The notes: generated from the sequence alone by a model not told the origin. A stretch of 64,000 nt of DNA from Onthophagus taurus (GCF_036711975.1 NC_091975.1:6326501-6390500), one strand, 5' to 3'. Positions 10,063 to 22,448 are shown, counted from the stretch's first letter. Made by a program: numbers and translations.

Positions 10063-10148
10063 CTGTTAAAAAATGGTTCATTATTTAGAACCATTTAAAT
10101 ATGATATTGAGGTGATATATTTTAATTGACTTGATTTTGTTTTTTATT

Positions 10149-10168
10149 GGCCCCACGTTGGGCGCCAA
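10149..10168 (-). other. Retroelement primer-binding site complementary to tRNA-Lys 3' end
   Basis: The plus strand has CCCCACGTTGGGCGCCA, as I recall the 3' end of insect tRNA-Lys(CTT) including CCA. No tRNA body precedes it. The minus strand therefore reads TTGGCGCCCAACGTGGGG, a Gypsy-type PBS just inside an LTR. Confidence 0.65.
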
Positions 10169-10174
10169 TTAATA

Positions 10175-10782
10175 TGTGATGGCATATAGTGACATTATTT
10201 TAATTAATTCAAATAAATAAACAATAAAAAAAATACAACGTTGTCAATTTGTCAAATGACTCAGGTAAGTGTGAGACTTCAGGGTTATTTGTGGGTTCAA
10301 TGCTTGAGTAAACGAGTATAAAAATAAATAAGTAAATTTTAACAAAACTCTCATTGAAATAATTAATAATATTATCTTACTTGTGGTTAATACGAAGTAA
10401 ATTAATTAACCAGTTTTAATAATTTAATCATACGTAATGAAATTGTAATAACATAACCAAACAAAATTATAACTCAAATTAATCGTATTTTAGGTAAGTG
10501 AAATTTGAAATGAAAATTAAAATAAAAACAACGAATAATGAAATTGAAAATTATCACTTAGCTTAATCTTGTAGATTACTGAAGTTCTCGGATAAGGAAA
10601 CTTGGACTCTTCAAAAGGAATCGGTAACAAAGATTCTTGATTCTTCGGAATGGTATACTGGATTAATTGGATCAGGAACTAGTTAATTTTCATGTTTATT
10701 ATTAAAGGTGAGTAATTTTAATTCAAATAATCTTCTTATTCAACTAAAATAATCAGTTTATTATTTTTGAGGTTATGTCACA
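10175..10782 (-). mobile_element. Putative Gypsy-like LTR (single LTR plus PBS; internal region lost)
   Basis: The segment is bounded by TGTGA at 10175 and TCACA at 10782, i.e. TG...CA ends with a 5-bp terminal inverted repeat, 608 bp long. It abuts the tRNA-Lys PBS on the side expected for a minus-strand 5' LTR. Only about 80 bp of possible internal sequence remains. Several donor-like motifs (10263, 10493, 10709) and a short plus-strand open stretch at 10575-10685 lie inside. No target duplication could be confirmed. Confidence 0.5.
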
Positions 10783-11817
10783 ATGGTGATTGACAGGTAA
10801 CCTAATTTTTGTTTAGTTTTGGTACAAAATTGGCGTGCGCTCCTAGTTACATTCGAAATCACACTAAAATCTACCAGTTTTCTTTGTTTAAGGCTAGAAC
10901 GTTTTAAATAACATCTTCTGATTGGTTAAATTCTTCAACTTGAAATTTGTTATTTAAATGTCTCCATTATGGCCAACTTTGAAATGTCAAATGTCACCAA
11001 TTAAATTTTATCAAAAATTATTGAAATTTCTATTTTAACAATATTTATGTATGAAATTTTGTCGTTTTGTTGTTATAACTTTGTTTGTGCTGATTTCGGA
11101 ACATTTTCTTTTAGATTTCAACGTCCAGCTTCAAAAATATATTCAAATAATTAATCTATGGATTTTCGTCCATTCTTCATCAAAACTCCCACATGATGGA
11201 TGGTTTTCGTTCTTGACATGCTAAGATTATCGTTTTCAATAGTTTCAACCGGACAAACATGAATTACAATAAGAAATTAATGAAAAATAGAATTTGAGGT
11301 TATGTTACTGTCAAAATTCTACAAAATTACTTCGTATTGACTTTATATGGATTAAATACAATAAAAAAACGTAAACGGTCAACAATACATAATGAATTCT
11401 AAAATATTTACAACATTTTATTAATATAAAAGCAAATTTTTATAATCATTATTCGTAACCTCACCTACGATTAATACTCAATATATGTAAGATTGAAAAA
11501 AATAATGCATGACTTGATTCGGTTATATTATGTATTACAATATTTACCCTTTCAACGTCAAAGTTGTTAATTATTAAACACAGCATTGTATGGTTTACTT
11601 TTAATAGTAACAATAGCCCCGAAGGCTGTTAGTTCCAAACAAAACATGGACATAATAATTCAAGTCTAAAGTAACTGGTAGAGGTGTTTGGCAATACATA
11701 ATGATAAAGGCATTGGACGACTGGAAAAGGTTTTCATATAATAAAATTATGATAAGTATTTAATTTTATAAAATCAGCTACAAAATACGATTATATTAAA
11801 AAAACATCCATAAAAAA
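10783..11817. other. Intergenic, no gene seen
   Basis: A+T-rich, with scattered GAGGTTATGT and TGTCAAATGTCA pieces like those ending the repeats at 14-16 kb, which suggests old MITE fragments. 11,740-11,817 is probably the 3' UTR and downstream region of the CYP4 gene. No coding frame or RNA gene was recognised. Confidence 0.5.
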
Positions 11818-13604
11818 TTAATTTCTAGCAACAAGATGTACTGGTGTTCCAGTATGAGACACCATAACAGTTTCATTGGCTAAAACTAGCTGATGATCTT
11901 TGCATGGTAATAATCTAAAGTGTCTCATTACTTTAGAAACGGACGATTTAAGTTGAAGAATTGCAAATCTTTGACCTAAAATATTTTTTTTTAAGAATTC
12001 TCTTTTTAAATACATTTCTTTTCCATTACCAATACAATTTCGCGGTCCTGCACTAAAAGGGATGTAAGAAAAGCTGCCTCTCGTTTTTACATCGTCATTT
12101 TCGCTGTCAAATCTTTCCGGGTAAAAATCGTGCGGATTTTTAAAGTAATTTTCGTCAAGATGCATTCCTAAATTGTAAATCATAATTGTTGTACCTTTAG
12201 GGTATGTAATTCCATCTAAAAAGGTTATTCATAAATAATTATTTAAATAATTAATTAATTATTTACTGAATGATAATTCTTCGGTGACTTGTCTGAAATG
12301 AAATGGAACGGATGGGAACATTCGCAAAGATTCTTTAAGTACTAAATCTAAATATTTCATGTCTTGTAAATCTTGGTATGTTGTTGGTCTATTTGGATCA
12401 TCTTTGTATATTTCGTCAAGCTCTTCAATGATTTTATTCTAAAATTAGGTAATCATATTTATAAATTTTGTTAAGTTAAATTAATTTTTACTTGAACTCT
12501 TTCGTTTTTACTAAGACAATACAAAGTAAAAGCAAATGATGTTGCTGTTGTATCATGGCCCTTAAAAAGAATGATATTGTTAATACCAAAAAAAAAACGA
12601 TTTTAATAATTACAGCAAACATAAAAGTGTCCACTTCTTCTTGAATATCCCTTTCACTTAAATTTTCACCTTCCATAGAGTATGTTAATAATAAATCGAG
12701 AAAAGCTTGCTTTTTCTTTGTTTTACTCGAAACGTTGTTACTCGCAAATTCTTTCTTTCTCGTTGAAATAATGGATTCGCTGTGATTATGAATAACGCGT
12801 AATATCTTCTTTTCATTTTTTGCAGTATTTGTAAATTTGTAAATAAAATCAATACTATGTAAAGCACTAAATATTCTTTGTATTATTACTTTCCCCATTT
12901 CTTCAACGCTTTTAACGTAAGAAGAACCAGATTGTTTTAAAGCATTTACAGAAGACCCCATTGCAGCTTCTAAAAGAGTTTGAAAAAATTATAATTTTGA
13001 GAGAAAATTATCTAAAACAATACAAACCGCAAATAATATCTAAAGATGTTAATTTAGACAGAGGGAATATATCAACAATTTCATTAACTTTTGGTTTTAA
13101 TTTTTCAATTAAAACATCACTGACAGTATCGAAAATTTTCACGTAATCTTTTAAGATGTTAAAATGAAAAGCTGGAGTTAAAATTCGTCGTCGATTCTTC
13201 CAGTATTTACCATTACTAACTAATAAACCGTTTCTTAACCAGTTATAAGAAAATTTATAATGCCTTGATTTATCTAATTGAGTATTTGTTAAAAAGAATT
13301 CGGCTGCTTTGGGTTCTATTATCACTACCATCGGGTCATAACCCATATAAATTCGAAAATTACCGTTATATTTCTTTCGATATCGTGCTAAAGTAGTCAT
13401 TATTTCTTAAAAAATGTATAAATTAAAACAATTCTTTTAATAATTGTGTTATTAACACTTACTGGTTGTTGTACCAAATTCTAAAGCATTCCCAATTATT
13501 GGCCATGGAGTTGGACCTGGAAATTTATATAAATGCCTTTCGTAAATTAAAAATGTTAATATCCAGTAAATTAAAGGCGAAAAAATGATCAAAAGAAGAA
13601 TCAT
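11818..13604 (-). CDS. Cytochrome P450, CYP4 family
   Basis: Seven exons (13604..13463, 13405..13028, 12969..12614, 12560..12492, 12438..12267, 12215..12030, 11975..11818) join to 486 codons. An N-terminal membrane anchor (1-22) and PGPTPWPIIGN (29-39) come first. WKNRRR is the C-helix motif, AGHDTT (292-297) the I-helix oxygen-activation motif, ESLR (351-354) the ExxR, PERF 405-408, and FSAGPRNCIG carries the heme-ligand Cys433. CYP4 enzymes are ER-bound monooxygenases of fatty acids, hydrocarbons or xenobiotics; the substrate here is unknown. The last intron (12029..11976) is only 54 bp and lacks an in-frame stop, so naive translation adds 18 residues inside the heme loop. The gene looks intact. 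Confidence 0.9.
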
Positions 13605-13925
13605 TTTATTAAGTAAAATGATAAAACTTGTTTAACATTGAACTATGAACTGGATGTTTTAAAGCAATGCTGATTTATTTAAATGTTTTTTTTTATCGAC
13701 CTTGAGTATAAAAAATTAGTGGACGTGGTTGTATTTTAATATAACATAAAAAGGAATAAAATTTATGGAATTTTATACATGAATACTTAAACCAAATTAA
13801 TTTACTCAATTTATTTGTGATAAGTTAATTTGAATTACAAAGTAAAAAATAACATATAATTATTGATTTGTAGTCATTTATCAAACACGTGGCGAAGATA
13901 AGTTGCAATTAAATTTTTTTTTTTA
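13605..13925. other. CYP4 upstream region, no other gene
   Basis: A+T-rich sequence upstream of the minus-strand CYP4 start. No canonical TATA box was found within 150 bp of the start codon and no coding frame is present. Confidence 0.4.
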
Positions 13926-16390
13926 ATTTATGATTATTATTTCCACATTGTATTATTCTCATATCTTAATTCCATGCTTGAATTAATGGCGGAAAAAATG
14001 CAATTTTACACTCAACTTCTTTTAACTTCAATTACTTATTATTAATTTGTTTTGTTAATTTTAAAACATTGTTAATCAGTACAGGTTAAATTCGTTCATT
14101 TTTAGGTTGACAGTTCTTGTCAAATGTACATAACCTCAATTTTTGATGGTAAACATTATACAGCTGGTCATAAGATGAATTAAAACTTGATTATGAGTTT
14201 TAAATTCTAAAATGTATTAATTGCAATTTGTAATTCCCTTTAAAATAACATTTTTGAATAGATGAAGATATAACCCATAGTAATTGAAGCATCAATAAGG
14301 ATATGTCAGAAATTTGTGATTATTATTTCTCCATTATATTATTCTCATATCTTAATTCCATGCTTGATGGGTTTTCCAGAAAAATTCAATTTTACACTCA
14401 ACTTTTTTTAACTTCAATTACTTATTATTAATTTGTTTTGTTAATTTTAAAACTTTGTTAATCAGTACAGGTTAAATTCGCTCATTTTTTAGGTTGACAG
14501 TTCTTGTCAAATGTACACAACCTCAATTTTTGTTGGTAAACATTATACAGCTGGTCATAAGATGAATTAAAACTTGATTATGAGTTTTAAATTCTAAAAT
14601 ATATTAATTGCAATTTGTAATTCCCTTTAAAATAACATTTTTGAATAGATGAAGATATAACCCATAGTAATTGAAGCATCAATAAGGATATGTCAGAAAT
14701 TTGTGATTATTATTTCCCCATTATATTATTCTCATATCTTAATTCCATGCTTGATGGGTTTTCCAGAAAAATTCAATTTTACACTCAACTTCTTTTAACT
14801 TCAATTACTTATTATTAATTTGTTTTGTTAATTTTAAAACATTGTTAATCAGTACAGGTTAAATTCGTTCATTTTTAGGTTGACAGTTCTTGTCAAATGT
14901 ACATAACCTCAATTTTTGGTGGTAAAAGTTATTCAGCTGGTCATAAGATGAATTAAAACTTGATTACGAGTTTTAAATTCTAAAATATATTATAAATTGC
15001 AATTCTTCATCAATTCTTTATATAAATCATACATTTCATATCTACAAATATCAAATTTAGTGAAAAAATCGGATTCGTTAGGAACCATCCCACGTTCATC
15101 TCTAATTTAAATGCAATTTTGCATTCAATACACACAATTGCTAATATTAAAGGTTCATGAAGCATATTGTAACAGGTTGTACCTGGTATTGCTAATATTA
15201 TTCAGTGATTTCTAATTATTTTCAAAGTTCTTCAAGATTTCAAACCGTTTATCACATTTTATGCTTCTTTTTGGCGATAAAAGATTTCTTCTTTCGACAT
15301 ATCCTTATTGATATATTAATTGCAATTTGTAATTCCCTTTAAAATAACATTTTTGAATAGATGAAGATATAACCCATAGTAATTGAAGCATCAATAAGGA
15401 TATGTCAGAAATTTGTGATTATTATTTCCCCATTATATTATTCTCATATCTTAATTCCATGCTTGATGGGTTTTCCAGAAAAATACAATTTTACACTCGA
15501 CTTCTTTTAACTTCAATTACTTATTATTAATTTGTTTTATTAATTTTAAAACATTGTTAATCAGTACAGGTTAAATTCGTTCATTTTTAGGTTGACAGTT
15601 CTTGTCAAATGTACATAACCTCAATTTTTGGTGGTAAACATTATGCAGCTGGTCATAAGATGAATTAAAACTTGATTATGAGTTTTAAATGCTAAAATAT
15701 ATTAATTGCAATTTGTAATTCCCTTTAAAATAACATTTTTGAATAGATGAAGATATAACCCATAGTAATTGAAGCATCAATAAGGATATGTCAGAAATTT
15801 GTGATTATTATTTCTACATTGTATTATTCTCATATCTTAATTCTATGCTTGATGGATTTTCCACAAAAATACAATTTTAAACTCAACTTCTTTTAACTTC
15901 AATTACTTATTATTAATTTGTTTTATTACTTTTAAAACGTTGTTAATCAGTACAGGTTAAATTCGTTCATTTTTAGGTTGACAGTTCTTGTCAAATGTAC
16001 ATAACCTCAATTTTTGGTGGTAAACATTATACAGCTGGTCATAAGATGAATTAAAATTTGATTATGAGTTTTCAATTCTAAATTATCTTTATTAATTGCT
16101 CTTTGTAATTTCCTGATTCATTTTTGAATAGATGAAGATATATTAACTCATAGTAATTGAAGCATCAATAAGGATATGTCGAAAGAAGAAATCTTTTATC
16201 GCCAAAATGTGATAAATGGTTTGAAATCTTGAAGAACTTTGAAAATAATTAGAAATCACTGAATAATATTAGCAATACCAGGTACAACCTGTTACAATAT
16301 GCTTCATGAACCTTTAATATTAGCAATTGTGTGTATTGAATGCAAAATTGCATTTAAATTAGAGATGAACGTGGGATGCTATTATACAAT
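13926..16390. repeat. Tandem array of a 385-bp repeat with an embedded inverted block
   Basis: The marker CTTAATTCCATGCTTGA recurs at about 13967, 14351, 14737, 15452 and (as TTCTATGC) 15836, a spacing near 385 bp except where a 300-bp block (about 15000-15310) intervenes. That block returns inverted at about 16160-16390 (ACCTGGTATTGCTAATATTA versus its complement). Each unit has a TGACAGTTCTTGTCA hairpin next to AGGTT/AACCT. No coding content. Confidence 0.85.
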
Positions 16391-16713
16391 ATCACATTTA
16401 TTGACAACAATCTTCTTTTTTCGCATGCATATATGTCCATTTAAACATCAAAATATCGCGTCCAATGCTTTCCCCTTATTAATTATGTATAAACTTAAAT
16501 AATAGGTTACTTTATTTAAAAATAGAAGCACAAAATTCAATTTTAATGTTTAGTCTTAAATCAAATTTGAATTTGGCTCCTAATTTTTAAAGGAGTAGTG
16601 GATAAATTGTATATCACATCAAGAAATTTTAAAGTGTTTACAACAATATCAATATTATGAGTGGAACACATAATTATTTTCTTTTTAAAGCTCGATTCGT
16701 AAACAATTTTTTT
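16391..16713. other. 3' flank of the Ras-like gene, nothing recognised
   Basis: A+T-rich stretch between the repeat array and the minus-strand GTPase stop codon. It probably contains the GTPase 3' UTR. No gene or repeat recognised. Confidence 0.4.
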
Positions 16714-17803
16714 TTAATAACTTGCGTTATCTCCTCTCATCGATATACTCATTCGTCTATCTGCACGTGCAGTTGGATAAAATCCTTGTTGACTCGTACT
16801 AGGTGGTGGATACCTCCATCTCCACGTCTTTTGGAGATGTCCGTCTGTTGAAGCTCGTTCTCGGAACGGAGCTTCAGAAGGACTCAAAGCGCTGTCTTTG
16901 GTGTCGTTCTCTTCAACTTCAACCTCCGTCCAACGTCGATTCAAAAGGCCGGGTTTAGAAGGGCTTGGGAAGAAACCACTGGGTGAAACCGTCGCTGAAC
17001 ATAAAAGACGAATCGTATCGGGTGAAATTGGATCTTTGTTGTCGCTCCCGCTCCGTTTTAACTTTAAAGGATTCTTGTTTTGTACGCGCCAAAAACGACA
17101 AACGTCTCTGAAAACAGCAAAAACCTAAAAGAAAAAAATTAAGAAATTTTTTAGAAATATTTCATTAAAATTTTTACTTGATCTATACTTTCTCGAACAG
17201 AAATTTCATGAAAACAAACACAACCGATTTCTTTACTTCTTTTTTGACCTTCCTCCAGCGTAACCATCCGATCGTCGATTTGATCGATTTTATTTCCGAC
17301 TAAAACGACGGGAACTTCGGTAATACCCTCTTTTGAAGCACTTCCTAATCTTTTTCGACGTTTGTTGTAGTTTATCAAGAATTTCAAACGGTAACATTCG
17401 TCGAATGAGCATTTATCGGTCACCGAATACATCAAGATAAAAGCTTCTGCCCATCTTATATTGGCCTCTAAAGTTAAACATTCGCCGCTTTCTTGTTCGA
17501 TTTGTCCCGCAGTATCTAAAATCTCGAAATAAACCATTTCGTTGTCTATAACGGTATGAAAATTGTAGACTTTTTCCAATGTTGGGTCATATTCACCGAT
17601 GTAACGTCTTGTAATAAATCTAACAACCATAGCTAAAATTAAATTAAATTAAATTAAATTAAATTAAAAAGTAAAGATTGAGTTAAAAGATTTAAACCTG
17701 ATTTTCCAACTCCGGCTTGTCCTAAAACCATAACTTTTAAAGTTTTTTGTCGGGGACAAAGTCCTAATTTAACTAAAGAAGATCTAGGTGATGTTGCATT
17801 CAT
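16714..17803 (-). CDS. Ras-like small GTPase, RERG/RASL11-12 type, with long C-terminal tail
   Basis: Three exons (17803..17698, 17632..17178, 17124..16714) join to 323 codons. G1 is GQAGVGKS (28-35). The effector region reads FITRRYIGEYDPTLEKVY, as in RERG. G3 is DTAGQ, G4 is GNKID, and G5 is degenerate (ISVRES). The domain ends VFAVFRDVCRFWRV; about 120 further residues are Arg/Ser/Pro-rich and GC-rich with no CAAX box, so prenylation is not expected. RERG-type proteins are little-studied signalling GTPases. Residues after DTAGQ differ from Ras (IEQES), so intrinsic hydrolysis may differ. An acceptor (ATTTTAG) 11 bp before the ATG, at 17815, indicates a further upstream non-coding exon not located here. 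Confidence 0.88.
17636..17668. repeat. (AAATT)n microsatellite in the GTPase intron
   Basis: Six consecutive AAATT-type pentamers sit in the first coding intron of the GTPase gene. Confidence 0.9.
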
Positions 17804-17829
17804 GTTGATTGAATCTAAAATTAAAAATA

Positions 17830-18929
17830 AATGATTTTAATTTGTTTTAACGTAAATTATCGAAAAACAAGGTTTAATTTATTCATCATGTCACGTCGAA
17901 ACATGTCCTGGTTCGGGTTTTCAAGCTCAATCGAGTGTCCCCTGCAATTAATATTCTGTCTAAGTTTAATTACGAAGGACGAGATTAGAATCCGGACCGG
18001 AATAACAATTCGACTACAGTTTAATATTTCTAGGGTGAGTAAAATAGAAGAGATTAACCTTCCTTTAGGGCTACGATACAAAAAAAAATAATAATAAAAT
18101 GGCAAAATAAATAAACCTAACTAAAACGGAATGAAATGAAGATTCGCTCTCAATTTTTTTTTTGTTTGATGCTTTTTAGATGGTAATTTCTTAGAAGATG
18201 GTTTCTTAGCAATTCCCCAGGGAAGTTTTGCAGTTAACTTTACACCCCAGGCAATTTATCATGCTTTCCCGTGAGACCTGATTATTGGTGACTAGAAAAT
18301 TTATTGCCCGTGGAAACGTCGTTGATTGAAAGTTGTAACAAATAAATTCCTAAAAAAAAAAATTGTAATCGAATCTAATTTTTTAAATAGAAATTTAAAT
18401 CTCGATTTGATTTGACATATTTAGAATGTTTAATATGCGAAAGGGTGCGTTTAATTTTCAATATGGCTTCGGCATTTCATCGACACTCGACAAAAAAGCA
18501 AATTTTAAGCTTCCTGAAAAGCGATATGATACGATTGAAACGTGAGTTATACGCAGACACCGTTTATTGGTAAATATAAAAGTACTTGAGATGACGGTTT
18601 ATTGAAAAGCGCAACTTTGTTGAGTAAAAACATCGTTATTTTCAAGATTTTATTGAGAGTGAAAAGATTTATAGATGTTTCAATTTTAATTATTGCAATA
18701 GATAAGTCAATAAAAACCAATTAGTTAATAGACACTCGAGAAAATAAACGAAAATGACCACTTAAAAAGTTATTTAAACCTTATCAACAAATATATAATT
18801 AGTATTCATTTTTATTTTGTTTTAAAAACAATTAATATCTTATTAATGTGGGGTACACTCAATTATTTATATTCTTATGAGATCATTCTGACGTAATAGA
18901 TGTCAAAAGTATTAACATCGATTTTGACC
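17830..18929. other. Intergenic / probable 5' region of the GTPase gene
   Basis: Moderately complex sequence, with GC-richer islands near 17,890-18,060 and 18,220-18,330, that could hold the GTPase upstream exon and promoter on the minus strand. I could not assign exons. No open frame resembling a known protein. Confidence 0.35.
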
Positions 18930-19245
18930 ACTGTCTGGTGGTGAATAAGATTACGAATGTTACAAAGATAACAGCGCAAAACATGAGGAATTCAAGCTGA
19001 AAAACCTTAAAGATCACAACAGAAATAGATCATACAAAGAGAACGTAAATCTGAAGCTTGGGAATAGTCAAAAGTGTCAAAATGCTTGTAACACATTTAA
19101 AAATGTTATCTGTGAGGCGACAGAAAAAGTTTTAGGATTTGATTTAGATACTGGTTAGACGAAGAATGCATCGAGGTAACAGAAAGAAAGAATCAAGTTT
19201 ATAGAAAACTACATAACCAGACAAAAGTAAGTTAAAATCTAAGTT
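18930..19245 (+). mobile_element. Non-LTR retrotransposon relic (endonuclease-RT linker region)
   Basis: Plus-strand pieces read WLDEECIEVTERKNQVYRKL in the region before the RT domain, where related elements have W(F/L)DEEC. Frames are broken by stops and shifts. It ends just before the piggyBac-like insertion at 19279. Confidence 0.5.
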
Positions 19246-19278
19246 GAATAAAGTTGATGTTAAAGATGAAGATATTAA

Positions 19279-22200
19279 CCCTTTGTGCCCCGACGGTACT
19301 TTAAAGTACCGGTAATTTTTTAACACTCATTTTAAACTGTAGTTATCTATTCGGCGCATTTAGAGCTGTCGGTACTTTCTACTATACAAGAAAGAATCTG
19401 TATAAAAAAGTCGCAATCCGCACTGTAGGATTTTTAGGTACACTTTAAACTTATTCATCCAGATGTGAGGTTAGAAGTTTAGTGAAAAGTGGTGCTGTTG
19501 AATTTTGTTGTTCAAAAAGGTATTTCTTAGATTCTTCTTAGCTTAAATTTAAAATAAGTCTTATTCCTTAATTTCAATAAACATGGCTTCAAAGAATTTT
19601 TAAATTAGCATCTTTTTTGACCCTTTTAGGTTATACGAAAATGTAAGTTTTGTTTCAACATGTTTTTTTTTTAATATTTTTCCAATCCAACCCAACAATT
19701 ATTATACATCATTTTAAAGAGAAAGCTTTGAGCTTTAATTTAAAATAAGTTTCATTCCCTAATTTCAATAAATACGACTTCCAGGAATTTTTAAATTAGC
19801 ATCTTTTTTGACACTTTTAGGTTATTCGAAAATGTAAGTTTTGTTTCAACATTTTTTGTTCTCTATATTTTTCCAATCCAACCCAACAGTTATTATACAT
19901 CATTTTAAAGAGAAAGCTTTGAGCTTTGATATAGAATAAGTCTCATTCCTTAATATCAATAAATACGGCTTCCAGGAATTTTTAAATTTGCATCTTTTTT
20001 GACACTTTTAGGTTATACGAAAATGTAAGTTTTGTTTCAACATTTTTTGTTCTCTATATTTTTCCAATCCAACCCAACAGTTATTATACATCATTTTAAA
20101 GAGAAAGCTTTGAGCTTTAATTTAAAATAAGGCTCATTCCCTAATTTCAATAAATACGACTTCCAGGAATTTTTAAATTAGCATCTTTTTTGACACTTTT
20201 AGGTTATTCGAAAATATAAGTTTAGTTTCAACATTTTTTGTTCTCTATATTTTTCCAATCCAACCCAACAGTTATTATACATCATTTTAAAGAGAAAGCT
20301 TTGAGCTTTGATATAGAATAAGTCTCATTCCTTAATATCAATAAATACGGCTTCCAGGAATTTTTAAATTTGCATCTTTTTTGACACTTTTAGGTTATAC
20401 GAAAATGTAAGTTTTGTTTCAACATGTTTTTTTTTTAATATTTTTCCAATCCAACCCAACAATTATTATACATCATTTTAAAGAGAAAGCTTTGAGCTTT
20501 AATTTAAAATAAGGCTCATTCCCTAATTTCAATAAATACGACTTCCAGGAATTTTTAAATTAGCATCTTTTTTGACACTTTTAGGTTATTCGAAAATATA
20601 AGTTTTGTTTCAACATTTTTTGTTCTCTATATTTTGCCAATCCAACCCAACAGTTATTATTTATTATACATCATTTTAAAGAGAAAGCTTTGAGCTTTGA
20701 TATAGAATAAGTCTCATTCCTTAATATCAATAAATACGGCTTCCAGGAATTTTTAAATTTGCATCTTTTTTGACACTTTTAGGTTATACGAAAATGTAAG
20801 TTTTGTTTCAACATGTTTTTTTTTTAATATTTTTCCAATCCAACCCAACAGTTATTATACATCATTTTAAAGAGAAAGCTTTGAGCTTTAATTTAAAATA
20901 AGTTTCATTCCTTAATTTCAATAAATACGGCTTACAGGAATTTTTAAATTAGCATCTTTTTTGACACTTTTAGGTTATTCGAAAATATAAGTTTTGTTTC
21001 AATATTTTTTGTTCTCTATATTTTTCCAATCCAACCCAACAGTTATTATTTATTATACATCATTTTAAAGAGAAAGCTTTGAGCTTTGATATAGAATAAG
21101 TCTCATTCCTTAATATCAATAAATACGGCTTCCAGGAATTTTTAAATTAGCATCTTTTTTGACACTTTTAGGTTATTCGAAAATATAAGTTTTGTTTCAA
21201 CATTTTTTGTTCTCTATATTTTTCCAATCCAACCCAACAGTTATTATACATCATTTTAAAGAGAAAGCTTTGAGCTTTAATTTAAAATAAGGCTCATTCC
21301 TTAATATCAATAAATACGGCTTCCAGGAATTTTTAAATTTGCATCTTTTTTGACACTTTTAGGTTATACGAAAATGTAAGTTTTGTTTCAACATGTTTTT
21401 TTTTTAATATTTTTCCAATCCAACCCAACAATTATTATACATCATTTTAAAGAGAAAGCTTTGAGCTTTAATTTAAAATAAGGCTCATTCCCTAATTTCA
21501 ATAAATACGACTTCCAGGAATTTTTAAATTTGCATCTTTTTTGACACTTTTAGGTTATACGAAAATGTAAGTTTTGTTTCAACATGTTTTTTTTTTAATA
21601 TTTTTCCAATCCAACCCAGCAATTATTATACATCATTTTAAAGAGAAAGCTTTGAGCTTTAATTTAAAATAAGGCTCATTCCCTAATTTCAATAAATACG
21701 ACTTCCAGGAATTTTTAAATTAGCATCTTTTTTGACACTTTTAGGTTATTCGAAAATATAAGTTTTGTTTCAACATTTTTTATTCTCTATATTTTTCCAA
21801 TCCAACCCAACAGTTATTATTTATTATACATCATTTTAAAGAGAAAGCTTTGAGCTTTGATATAGAATAAGTCTCATTCCCTAATTTCAATAAATACGAC
21901 TTCCAGGAATTTTTAAATTAGCATCTTTTTTGGCACTCTTAGGTTATACGAAAATGTAAGTTTTGTTTCAACATGTTTTTTGTCAATATTTTTCCAATCC
22001 AACCCAACAATTATTATACATCATTTTAAAAAGAAAGCTTTGAGCTTTAATTTAGAATAAGTCTCATTCTTTAATTTCAATAAATACGGCTTCCAGGAAT
22101 TTTTAAATTAGCATCTTTTTTGACACTTTTAGGTTATTCGAAAATGTTAGTTAACACTCTTTTTCTCAATATTTTTCTAATTCAACCTATCGATTGTTAT

Positions 22201-22444
22201 ACATCAATTTAAACAGAAAGCTTTAAGCTTCAATTATAAATAAGTTTTATTTCTTAATTTCAATAAACACGCTTTCCAGGAATTTTTGAATTAGCATCTT
22301 TTTTGACACTTAGATTATGCGAAAATAGGGGGATTGCATATTTTGCTAAAATTTTATTCCAAAGGCCTTTACTGAGTGCATTTTGATAGCGTTTTAATTC
22401 TGTCACAAAGTTTCAAAATGTTTGACTTCTTGGGACACAAAGGG
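19279..22444. mobile_element. Non-autonomous piggyBac-like element carrying a satellite array
   Basis: The ends are CCCTTTGTGCCCC and GGGACACAAAGGG, inverted repeats starting with the CCC typical of piggyBac, and they are flanked on both sides by TTAA (19275-19278; 22445-22448), the piggyBac target duplication. A perfect 16-bp palindrome GGTACTTTAAAGTACC lies just inside the left end. No transposase is encoded; the interior is almost wholly tandem repeats. Confidence 0.8.
19560..22310. repeat. 190-bp satellite array inside the piggyBac-like element
   Basis: The marker GAGAAAGCTTTGAGCTT recurs about every 190 bp (19719, 19910, 20101, 20291 and on), giving about 14 units. Two variants (TTTAATTTAAAATAAG and TTTGATATAGAATAAG) tend to alternate, so a higher-order dimer of about 380 bp exists. 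Edge units at both ends are the most diverged, as in arrays homogenised from the middle. Confidence 0.9.
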
Positions 22445-22448
22445 TTAA

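Noticed and set aside
10149-10168. Possible tRNA-Lys gene 3' end
   Set aside because: Only the last 17-20 bases match, and a genomic tRNA gene lacks encoded CCA. No acceptor, D or anticodon arms lie upstream. It fits a retroelement primer-binding site.
11818-12183. CYP4 C-terminus containing an extra 18 residues after NCIG
   Set aside because: The insert is bounded by GT and AG, begins GTAATG and ends TTTTAG. Removing it restores the conserved NCIGQRFA continuity.
16898-17128. 76-codon plus-strand frame over the GTPase tail
   Set aside because: It is antisense to exon 3 of the GTPase, which joins in frame to the G-domain exons.
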